Shown: one piece after another, positions 7,071-14,537 of the stretch
Layout of the letters: each line of letters begins with the position of its first letter
Position numbering within the stretch: position 1 is the first letter of the stretch
Assembly (NCBI GenBank): GCA_023418705.1
Contig: JAEZYZ010000060.1
Coordinates: forward strand, 1-31,676
Length of the DNA stretch: 31,676 bases
Source of the DNA: Pseudomonadota bacterium
GTDB lineage: Bacteria; Myxococcota_A; Polyangia; Polyangiales; Polyangiaceae
Direction of reading: 5' to 3'
The notes under the pieces: generated by a model
Database searches by the model: none
Told to the model about the DNA's origin: nothing
The model's input: the letters and a program-made list of their open reading frames with translations, nothing else
Translations under genes and position numbers: made by a program

Positions 7071-8918
7071 ATGAGGGTTCTTGTCCCTTGGATCAGCGGA
7101 ATGCTCGCCCTGTCGTGCGCGCGCTCGGCCTTGATGCGCAAGGCCGAGCCAGGCCTCCCCGATGCACCCCGTGGGCGCTACCCTGCGGTCGCGTTCTATC
7201 GACCGGCGGATTGTGCTGGCCCCCGCTACGTCGCCATCGGACACGCGAAGCAGGGGGTTTTGGGCGAGCTTCGAAGAGGTAGCTACTTCGTACAGAACGT
7301 CCCGGCGGGTGAGCACGTTTTCTGGTCCTTCGGCGAGCGCCCGGGTGATGGCGCGGCCATCCGCAGTCGGCTCCCAGCAGGCAAAATCGGTGTGGTGGAG
7401 GTCTGTCCGACACCTGGAGGCCGGGTTCGCATGACCACCGCCTACCCACACACTGATCATTGGAATCAAGTGATTCGTGGCCTCGGCGCCGCTGAGCGCC
7501 TGACCGCGGAGCTCGACCACGGGAGGGATCAGTTCGCCCGCCGCCATCCGGACTACGGCGCCGACCGAATGGCGATTTGGTCGAGCCAGGCGCTGGGCGC
7601 CTACGCCCCGGAGCTCGAGACTGACCACCTCCTCACCGAGGAGCACGGGGTGGATGGGTTGCAGGCGAGCCCCGCGCCGTCGACTCCGGTCGAGTTGCTC
7701 GCTCCCGATCCGCGCCTCGCAACCATTGTCTTCGTGCGCCCGGAGGCGACCGGGACTCGGCGCCCCATCGACGTCTACAGTGGAAGCGGCAACTACATCG
7801 TGAGCCTGAAGCGCCGAACGTACTCGGTGGCTCGGGTTCGCCCCGGGAAACACGTATTCTGGAGCGTTGCGGACGGCGTCGCCGCCCTGCGGGCGGACCT
7901 CGCTCCCGGTCGGTTCTACTTCGTGAAGGTCGCGGAGAACGACGCTGGCCTGCCTGACCTGCTCGCCATCGACGCGAACGGTGCTGGGGGCTCAGAAGCA
8001 GCGCTATGGCTTCGAGAAACTCAGCAGACAAGCCCGAGCTGGGAAGACGGACGCGAACGCCACGCCGAGCTGCGCCATGCCCACCTGGAAGCGGAGCTCG
8101 AAGCGCAACGGCTCCTGAGCTCGTACTCCACGGCAGCCTTGTCCGCTCGATCCCTGGAGCCCTCCAAGGGCAGCCCCCAGATCCCGAACCTACCGGCCGC
8201 CACGATCGCGACGGCGCAGGCGAAACCTCAGGCCGAGCCGCCGTCGCGTGCGCCCGCCAAGAAAGAAGGCGACCCGGCGGCGCCGACCAATGTGTTCATC
8301 ATCAATCTCCCCGATCGAGATCCCCGGCTCGTCCCCATCGGGTCCGGCACGTGCTTTGCCATCAGCCCGAGCGGCGACATCATGACCGCAGCCCACGTCT
8401 TGGAACGGGCCTCCCAGTACCAGGTCTACTTCGAGGAGCGAGAGCCCATGGTGGCGCGCCTCAAGTCCAGCTCTGCGGCGACCGACGTGGCACACCTGAA
8501 GGTCGACGAACCCACGCCGGACTTTTTGCCGCTCGTCCCGAGCGCGACCGTCTCCCCTGGGGACAAGGTGAGCACCGTTGGCTTTCCAAAGCCAGACGTC
8601 ATGGGAGCCGAACCGAAGTATGCAGACGGGGTGATCAGCGCCATGTCCGGGTTTGAAGGGGATGCAAACCAACTGCAGGTGCAGCTACCGCTTCACAGTG
8701 GCAGTTCCGGCGGACCGCTGGTCACGACCCGGGGCGAGGTGGTTGGGGTGCTCGTCGCGTACCTTGTGCGAGGACAACTCGTCAGCTATGCAACAAAGAG
8801 CGACTCTGCCATCGCGCTTTTGTCGGAGACTCCCAAGAAGAGGAAGCTCACAGGCAAGCTCCCAAGTTGGGTTCGAAAGGCAACCTGTCGCATTCGAACG
8901 TTCCGCTACGAAGACTAA
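7071..8918 (+). CDS. Predicted lipoprotein with two DUF2846-like domains and a trypsin-like serine protease domain
   Basis: A 615-residue protein. ATG 7071 is preceded by AAGGAAAGG. The N-terminus (MRVLVPWISGMLALSC) looks like a lipoprotein signal with C16 as the acylation site, although the -3 residue is Ala rather than the usual Leu. Two related beta domains follow. The first, near 35-105, has FYRPADC and GSYFVQNVPAGEHVFWS. The second, near 225-290, has VFVRPEATG and YSVARVRPGKHVFWS. Both resemble DUF2846. A low-complexity linker leads to a chymotrypsin-fold protease with an apparent triad: H442 (TAAHVL), D472 (ATDVAHL) and S546 (SGSSGGPLV). The predicted location is the cell envelope. It follows the giant DNA-binding gene by 68 bases on the same strand, but a functional link is uncertain because one product should be cytoplasmic and the other exported. 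Confidence 0.75.
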   Translation: MRVLVPWISGMLALSCARSALMRKAEPGLPDAPRGRYPAVAFYRPADCAGPRYVAIGHAKQGVLGELRRGSYFVQNVPAGEHVFWSFGERPGDGAAIRSRLPAGKIGVVEVCPTPGGRVRMTTAYPHTDHWNQVIRGLGAAERLTAELDHGRDQFARRHPDYGADRMAIWSSQALGAYAPELETDHLLTEEHGVDGLQASPAPSTPVELLAPDPRLATIVFVRPEATGTRRPIDVYSGSGNYIVSLKRRTYSVARVRPGKHVFWSVADGVAALRADLAPGRFYFVKVAENDAGLPDLLAIDANGAGGSEAALWLRETQQTSPSWEDGRERHAELRHAHLEAELEAQRLLSSYSTAALSARSLEPSKGSPQIPNLPAATIATAQAKPQAEPPSRAPAKKEGDPAAPTNVFIINLPDRDPRLVPIGSGTCFAISPSGDIMTAAHVLERASQYQVYFEEREPMVARLKSSSAATDVAHLKVDEPTPDFLPLVPSATVSPGDKVSTVGFPKPDVMGAEPKYADGVISAMSGFEGDANQLQVQLPLHSGSSGGPLVTTRGEVVGVLVAYLVRGQLVSYATKSDSAIALLSETPKKRKLTGKLPSWVRKATCRIRTFRYED

Positions 8919-8966
8919 GGCGATCGCACCCCAAGCACGCGGACACGGACGCTGGCCCCGCGCGCC

Positions 8967-9779
8967 CTAACCAGACGCGACCATCGGAGGCTCCGGCGTC
9001 GGCGCTGTGTCAACGAGGTGCGTCGCGTTCGGCGAAATTGGACGAAACGTCTCCGCTCCGTATCCGCTCACCGCCTGCCCGGCACGAGCTTTGAGCGAGC
9101 AGAGCAGCCGATGGTGCCTCGGAGCCGGCGGCAGGTTGATCCGCTCGACGCGCACGAGCAGCTCAGGGTCCTCCTTCAGGAGCAGGTGAACATCCTTGGC
9201 GAGGTAATCCGGAAGAAACCCCACGACTTCTTGCTTCGCGGTGCGAAGCGCGATCGCCTCCGGGTTCACCGGGTTCTGCACATCGAGCATGCAGAAGAGC
9301 CTCTCGCCGACTTCGAGCCGGACGATGTGCTCCTCCGCACCGGGCACGTACTGGACGCCGCGCACGAGGAACCGGGTTCCAACCTGGCCCGTCTCAGCGT
9401 CGCGCACCAGATCGGGGAAGACCTCGATCTTGTCCGTCGCCCGACCGCCGCCGCTGATGGCGAGGATCGTCACTGGATCCGCAGTCGCCGGATCGAGCGC
9501 GAGCGTCTCCACGTACTCGCCATAGTCCGGCCTGGACGGCGACAAGACGCGGTTTTTGAAAAACGGCGGCAGCTCGCTCGAGCGATACACCTCCCCGAGG
9601 TCAGGGAACGCCAGAAACGGGACGAAGCCGACCGCGGCCGCGTCGATGGCGCCCTGAATGTACGCAAACTCGTAGCCGTCGAACGGCTGGCTGATCCGCA
9701 AGAGTCTCCCCACCGCGAAGATGCGGTGGCTTCCCGGGTCGCGCCAGGCGACGAACAGGGCCGGAGGTGCGGTGGGCAT
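8967..9779 (-). CDS. HIRAN-domain protein
   Basis: A 270-residue protein. The N-terminal part (FVAWRDP, VGRL, YEFAYIQGA, GFVPFLAFPDL, RPDYGEY) is the conserved leader of a widespread HIRAN protein group. The HIRAN domain itself covers about residues 137-205: FLVRGVQY, then a conserved LEVGERL strand, NPVNPEAIAL, and VGFLPDYLAKDV. HIRAN (PF08797) is known as a DNA-end or damaged-DNA binding module and is often found near restriction and repair genes. Start ATG 9779 is chosen because family members begin just before LFVAWRDP; an upstream in-frame extension would overlap the neighbouring gene. It lies 68 bases downstream of the DUF5131 stop and may belong to the same transcript. The last 65 residues after HIRAN look disordered. 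Confidence 0.8.
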   Translation of the reverse strand: MPTAPPALFVAWRDPGSHRIFAVGRLLRISQPFDGYEFAYIQGAIDAAAVGFVPFLAFPDLGEVYRSSELPPFFKNRVLSPSRPDYGEYVETLALDPATADPVTILAISGGGRATDKIEVFPDLVRDAETGQVGTRFLVRGVQYVPGAEEHIVRLEVGERLFCMLDVQNPVNPEAIALRTAKQEVVGFLPDYLAKDVHLLLKEDPELLVRVERINLPPAPRHHRLLCSLKARAGQAVSGYGAETFRPISPNATHLVDTAPTPEPPMVASG

Positions 9780-9847
9780 GACGCTATCGTAGCAGCGACC
9801 TGCCGAATCCGGAGCTTCAGGTATGGACGCTAGTTCCTGGGACTTGC

Positions 9848-10558
9848 TCAGACCGCCGGCATCTGATCCCACGTCCGCCCTTCCAGCAATCGTCCGGTCT
9901 TCTTCTTGTTCTTACCTCCCCACTGCTTGAAGAAGAACGGCACGCTCGCGCGCCGGCACTGATCGCGCAGGTCGGTGACCCACGCGGGATCGATGGGGCG
10001 CGCCTTGGGACCGGATTCCCCGCCAACTATCACCCAATCGATGCCCCGGAGATCAAGATCGACCAGCGGACCCAAGAGCGGCTCCAGCGAAAGGAACTTG
10101 ATGCGCGCCTCGGTGCGGCGGAGCTCGTCAATGCGATGGCGGTACTTGTCGTTCTCGACGCTGACGCCCATCCAGATGTTTTCCGTCCAGCGCAACTCGC
10201 CACCGACGGCGGCAAGTCGCTCAGCGCGCTTGGTCAGAACCTGAAACCGGTGCCAATGCGCCCGCGCCATGACCTCGAATACGCTGCGAACGTAGGCGAC
10301 AGGCACGTCATCGTGAAAAAGGTCGCTCATCGAGTTCACGAAGATCGTCTGAGGCTTTTTCCAGCGAAGCGGAAGCTCGAGCATATGCGGCTGCAACGTC
10401 AAGGCGAAGCCATTGGCGTAGTTGGCCTGCCCCATCGCTTGCAGCCGCTCCGCCATGCGCTCCGCGTAGCAATGCTTGCAGCCCGGACTGATCTTGGTGC
10501 AACCGGTCACCGGGTTCCAGGTAGACTCGGTCCACTCGATGCCTGAGCCATGAGCCAT
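9848..10558 (-). CDS. DUF5131 / phage Gp37-Gp68 family protein (three-Cys-motif protein)
   Basis: A 236-residue protein of the Gp37/Gp68 family (PF07505, now DUF5131). The N-terminus has WTESTWNPVTGC followed by C-x6-C-x2-C (C20, C27, C30; SPGCKHCYAER), which resembles a radical-SAM iron-sulfur motif. Further conserved blocks are FVNSMSDLFHDDVP, FQVLTKRAERL, ENIWMGVSVEN, LSLEPLLGP and IDWVIVGGESG. The C-terminal PFFFKQWGG motif is also typical. It probably binds a metal cluster; the reaction is not known to me. ATG 10558 overlaps the stop of TcmP by one base (TGATG), so the pair is translationally coupled. TcmP is the family's recurring genetic partner. Confidence 0.88.
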   Translation of the reverse strand: MAHGSGIEWTESTWNPVTGCTKISPGCKHCYAERMAERLQAMGQANYANGFALTLQPHMLELPLRWKKPQTIFVNSMSDLFHDDVPVAYVRSVFEVMARAHWHRFQVLTKRAERLAAVGGELRWTENIWMGVSVENDKYRHRIDELRRTEARIKFLSLEPLLGPLVDLDLRGIDWVIVGGESGPKARPIDPAWVTDLRDQCRRASVPFFFKQWGGKNKKKTGRLLEGRTWDQMPAV

Positions 10559-11475
10559 CAGCGCACGTCTCCGAGGATGTGTTCGGCGATCCGCAATGCG
10601 ATGTCCCTGCCTCGCTCGTTGGCGACGGCAAAGCACAGCAGGTAGAGGGGATTGTTCGACGAGTTCCTCAGAACTCCCGGTTCGTCCGCGACCCCGGCAA
10701 AAATGCTCTTCAATCGCTGGTTGAAGTAGCGGCCGATCGTTTCCATTGTAGCCTTGACGACGCGCTCCTGGTCGCTGCCGAACAAGGTCGGCGTAGCCTC
10801 GACCTTGTAAAACTCGTCATACCAGTCTTCCGTGCCGAGCAACAGGTTCAGCCGCTGCCGCCAGCCCTCCGGAATGTCGCCAGACTTCGTGAGGAGACGG
10901 TTGACACCCATACCAAGGGGAAACAACAACCACAGGTCGATGGCCCTCGTGGCCGCGATTGCTTCAATCGTCTCCCACTCGACCTGCATGCCGTACGGAT
11001 CAAGAAACAGCACGGCTCTATCGGAGCTCCACGGTTCGCAGCCGCAGAGGGCTTGAATCCTTTCGTTTGCGTCGCCCTGTTGGATCTCCATCCGACTGGC
11101 GCGGTGGGGAAACTCCGCCTTCAACTTTTCGAGATGTGCGCAGTGCGCGGGGTTGCTATCGATGAACACGTAGCGATCGAACGGCGGCTCGGTCTTGAGC
11201 GCCAGCCTCGCCGAACCATCGAGTAGTTCCTGAGGCTCCTTCTCCGCGAGATCCGGAAACAACAGGGTCTGTGATTCGGGCGTGTCCGCCGCTCTCCGCG
11301 CATCGCGGTAGCCCGTTCCCGCGAATGCGTCGACGAAGCCCTTGCGAAAGGTCTGTCTGCTCAGCGCGGTGGCGTACGCTTCTAAGTAGCGCGCGAGCAC
11401 GTCCAACTTGCGGCTCGTCCAGCTCCCCCCGAACCGATGCGCGCGATCTCCTCCAGACTTGCGGCGTCCCCTCAT
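10558..11475 (-). CDS. tcmP: Three-Cys-motif partner protein
   Basis: A 305-residue protein matching TcmP (TIGR04474), a family defined by its adjacency to DUF5131/Gp37-Gp68 proteins. It has class I methyltransferase-like Rossmann features: motif I VDAFAGTG (residues 48-55), an acidic residue after strand 2 (VFIDSNP, D106), GDAN (D136), and a motif IV-like FLDPYGMQ (D159-P-Y-G). A basic N-terminus (about 20 residues) precedes a helix KLDVLARYLEAYATAL typical of the family. It is first in the minus-strand cassette and overlaps the next gene by one base. Function is unknown; SAM binding and modification of nucleic acid or a small molecule is a reasonable inference. It is transcribed divergently from the helicase operon. 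Confidence 0.88.
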   Translation of the reverse strand: MRGRRKSGGDRAHRFGGSWTSRKLDVLARYLEAYATALSRQTFRKGFVDAFAGTGYRDARRAADTPESQTLLFPDLAEKEPQELLDGSARLALKTEPPFDRYVFIDSNPAHCAHLEKLKAEFPHRASRMEIQQGDANERIQALCGCEPWSSDRAVLFLDPYGMQVEWETIEAIAATRAIDLWLLFPLGMGVNRLLTKSGDIPEGWRQRLNLLLGTEDWYDEFYKVEATPTLFGSDQERVVKATMETIGRYFNQRLKSIFAGVADEPGVLRNSSNNPLYLLCFAVANERGRDIALRIAEHILGDVR

Positions 11476-11609
11476 CGCGAGCCACTGTACTTGCGTTCAG
11501 TTATATTGCAAGGCCAATCTGCTGCGTTCCTGGGCCGCCGGAGAGGTTCTGTCGAAGGCAAGATCAGAGCCCCCCCTACGCGGCTAGCGGGTTACCCTCG
11601 GGTGTTTCC
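11476..11609. promoter_or_regulatory. Divergent intergenic region between tcmP and the helicase operon
   Basis: These 134 bases separate two divergent transcripts and probably carry both promoters. On the minus strand a TATAAC element (complement of 11500-11505) lies 25 bases upstream of the tcmP ATG in an A/T-rich stretch. It fits a -10 box, but no good -35 hexamer is seen. For the plus strand I could not pick a promoter, and ATG 11610 has no strong Shine-Dalgarno sequence. Shared control of both units from this region is plausible but unproven. Confidence 0.3.
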
Positions 11610-14537
11610 ATGCCTCGCCCCCGCCTGCGCCGTCGCGCGCGCGACCATCAGCCCACTCTGCAGGCCACGTACGCGCCCGGTGCGCGGGTGGAGGTGCGGG
11701 GGGAGGAGTGGATGGTGCGGCGCGCGGAGCCGACGTCCACGAGCCACACGGCGGTGCACGTCACCGGGCTGTCGGAGCTGGTCCGGAACAAGACCGCGAT
11801 CTTCCTGACGGATCTGGACGAAGTACGGGTGCTCAAGCCGGAGGACACGGCGTTCGTGGCGGATCCGTCGCCGCAGTACCGGCGCACGAAGCTCTATCTG
11901 GAGAGCTTGCTCAGGCAGTCGCCACCGACCGACGATCGGCTGTACGTCGGGCACCGGGGGGCGATGAACGCGGCGCCGTACCAGCTCGTGCCCGCGGCGA
12001 AGGCGCTGTCGCAACCGCGGCCGCGCATCTTGATCGCGGATGCCGTAGGTCTCGGCAAAACCGTCGAGGTGGGTATCTTGCTCTCGGAGTTGATCCGGCG
12101 CGGCCGGGGACGCCGCATTCTGGTCGTCGCTCTCAAGAGCGTGCTCGAGCAGTTTCAGCAGGAGCTGTGGGCGCGCTTCACGATCCCGCTGGTGCGGCTG
12201 GATTCGGTCGGTCTGCAGCGGGTGCAGCGCAAGATCCCGGCGAACCACAACCCATTTTACTACTTCGACCGGGCCATCATCTCGATCGACACGCTCAAGA
12301 AGGACGAGAAGTACCGGCGCTTTCTCGAGGCTTGCCACTGGGACGCCATCGTCATCGATGAGTGCCAGCACGTGGCCTTGCGCGCTCGCACGGCGTCCGG
12401 CCGCGGCTCGCAGCGCTCGCGGCTAGCGCAGCTCTTGGCGCGCACCAGCGATGCGCTGATCCTCACCTCGGCCACGCCCCACGATGGCAAGCCGGAGAGC
12501 TTTGCCAGCTTGATGAACCTGCTCGAGCCGACCGCGGTGGCCGATCCATCGAACTACTCCAAAGAAGACGTGCAGGGCCTGTACGTGCGACGCTTCAAGA
12601 AGGACGTCGCCGACGAGGTGCGGGACTCCTTCCGGGAGCGCAAGCTGGAGCTCCACCGCATCGACGCGGCGCCGGAAGAGAACGCCGTGTTCGCTGCGCT
12701 CGCGAAGGCGGAATTTCGCACCATCCATCAGCAGCGCGGCAACCGCGGGATCCTGTTCCGAACGCTGCTCTTGAAAGCCTTCCTGTCGTCGCCCGAGGCC
12801 CTGCGCTCCACGCTGCAAGAGCGCCTCAAGCACCCGCACCTGAAGACCCCGCGCGACGAGGACGCCGCCGCCCACGACCGCGATCAGATCGAACAGCTCG
12901 AAAAGCTCGCGAAGCAGGTGCCCCCGAAGCAGAACAGCAAGCTCGAGCGCCTGCTCGCGCTGCTCGAGCAGATGAAGGTCGCCGACGCGAAGGAAGACAA
13001 CCGGGTCGTCGTCTTCTCCGAGCGCATTCACACCCTGGGCATGCTCGAAACCGAGCTCCGCGCGCGCCTGAAGCTCGGCGCCAATCAGGTCGCCGTCTTT
13101 CACGGCACGCTCGATGACCAGCGCCAGCAGCAGCTGGTGAAAGACTTCGGCAGCGAGAGCTCCAAGGTGCGCGTGCTGCTCGCCTCCGACGCCGCCTCCG
13201 AGGGCATCAACCTGCACCACTACTGCCACCGCATGGTGCACTACGACATCCCCTGGTCGCTGATCACGCTCGAGCAGCGCAACGGCCGCATCGATCGCTA
13301 CGGCCAGCAGCACGAACCGGAGATCCACTACCTGCTGTCCGTCCCCGACGACCCCAACCTGCGCGGCGATCTCCGGGTTTTGGACCTGCTCATCGAAAAG
13401 GAAGCGGCCGCCCACAAGAACCTCGGGGACGTGCGCTGGTTGATGGGGCTCCACGATGCCGAAGCAGAAGCCGAGCGGGTCGCCGAAGGCATCGCCCGCC
13501 ATGAGTCGCCGGAACAGATCCTCCCGGAGAAGCCTGCTGAGCACGACTTCTTTCAGGCGCTGCTCGCCGCCAGCCAGGCGGACGACGAAGCGCCGCCGAC
13601 GGCCGAACCGCTGCGCCTCTACCCCGACGATCTCAGCTACCTGCGCGAGGCCTTCGCGGAGCTGGTCGCCGCGCAGGGCGAGCTCGTGCCCGATGAGCAA
13701 CGCATTTCGCTCCCGAGCTGGCAGGAGCACCTGAGCGGCGCCGTCGTGCAAGCGCCCGAGGATCTGCGCCGGCGCTACCGCTACCTGCCACCCGAGCTGC
13801 AAGACGGGGGCTGGGAGTTCAAGCTCAGCGCCAACCGCACGGTCGTGCAGCACGCGCTCGCCGTCGCGCGCAAAGATCCGGGGCGCTTCCCGGAGTGGCA
13901 GCTCCTCTGGGAACAGCACCCCATCTTGGAGTGGCTCAATGATCGGCTCGTCGCGCACTTTCGCCGCCACGAGGCGCCCGTGCTCAAGGTGCAGCGCGGC
14001 CTCGACCCTGGCGAGAGCGCGTTCATCTTCCAAGGCGTCATGTCCAACCGGCGCAGCCAGCCGCTGGTGGTGGATTGGTTCGGCGTGCGCTTCGCCAAAG
14101 ACGCGGCCGCCGTCGTCCCCTTCCTCGAGCTCGCGGCCGCCACGGGCCTGGACCAGGCCCTCGTCAACGACGGCCGGGCGATCGACGTCGAGCCCTTCGC
14201 CCCGTTGCGCGGCCGCGCGGTGGCGCTCGCCGCCGAGCACATGCGGGCCCTCCGCCAGGTCCGCGCGGAGCGCCTGCGCCCGGAGCTGGAGGCCGCGCAC
14301 GCGCGCATCAAGAGCTGGCACGCCCTCTCGCTGTCGAGACTAGACGAACAGGAGCAACGCGCCACCCAAGCGGGCCGCACCCTGCGCGCCGACGTCAAAA
14401 AGCGGCTCGAGCAGCGCCGGCACGAGCTGACGGAGCTGATGCGCTCCCGCCAGACCTGGCTGACCGACTCCATGACCACCTCCGACCAGCCCTACCTGCG
14501 CCTGGCCGTCGTGCTCACCCGCCCGGAGGCCCGCTGA
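11610..14537 (+). CDS. DrmD-like SNF2-family helicase
   Basis: A 975-residue superfamily 2 helicase of the SNF2/RapA type. Motif I is DAVGLGKT (K150), motif II is DECQ (residues 250-253, with Cys replacing the usual Ala), and motif III is LTSATPHDG (near 285). The second RecA lobe carries VVVFSERIHTLGMLE (about 464) and motifs V/VI, SDAASEGINLHH and EQRNGRIDRYGQ (about 520-565). The N-terminus VEVRGEEWMVRR and the overall length fit DrmD, the SNF2-like helicase of class 1 DISARM, and related island helicases. ATG 11610 is chosen because upstream sequence would run into tcmP. The stop overlaps the methylase start by one base (TGATG). I am sure of the helicase family and moderately sure of the DrmD relationship. 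Confidence 0.8.
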   Translation: MPRPRLRRRARDHQPTLQATYAPGARVEVRGEEWMVRRAEPTSTSHTAVHVTGLSELVRNKTAIFLTDLDEVRVLKPEDTAFVADPSPQYRRTKLYLESLLRQSPPTDDRLYVGHRGAMNAAPYQLVPAAKALSQPRPRILIADAVGLGKTVEVGILLSELIRRGRGRRILVVALKSVLEQFQQELWARFTIPLVRLDSVGLQRVQRKIPANHNPFYYFDRAIISIDTLKKDEKYRRFLEACHWDAIVIDECQHVALRARTASGRGSQRSRLAQLLARTSDALILTSATPHDGKPESFASLMNLLEPTAVADPSNYSKEDVQGLYVRRFKKDVADEVRDSFRERKLELHRIDAAPEENAVFAALAKAEFRTIHQQRGNRGILFRTLLLKAFLSSPEALRSTLQERLKHPHLKTPRDEDAAAHDRDQIEQLEKLAKQVPPKQNSKLERLLALLEQMKVADAKEDNRVVVFSERIHTLGMLETELRARLKLGANQVAVFHGTLDDQRQQQLVKDFGSESSKVRVLLASDAASEGINLHHYCHRMVHYDIPWSLITLEQRNGRIDRYGQQHEPEIHYLLSVPDDPNLRGDLRVLDLLIEKEAAAHKNLGDVRWLMGLHDAEAEAERVAEGIARHESPEQILPEKPAEHDFFQALLAASQADDEAPPTAEPLRLYPDDLSYLREAFAELVAAQGELVPDEQRISLPSWQEHLSGAVVQAPEDLRRRYRYLPPELQDGGWEFKLSANRTVVQHALAVARKDPGRFPEWQLLWEQHPILEWLNDRLVAHFRRHEAPVLKVQRGLDPGESAFIFQGVMSNRRSQPLVVDWFGVRFAKDAAAVVPFLELAAATGLDQALVNDGRAIDVEPFAPLRGRAVALAAEHMRALRQVRAERLRPELEAAHARIKSWHALSLSRLDEQEQRATQAGRTLRADVKKRLEQRRHELTELMRSRQTWLTDSMTTSDQPYLRLAVVLTRPEAR

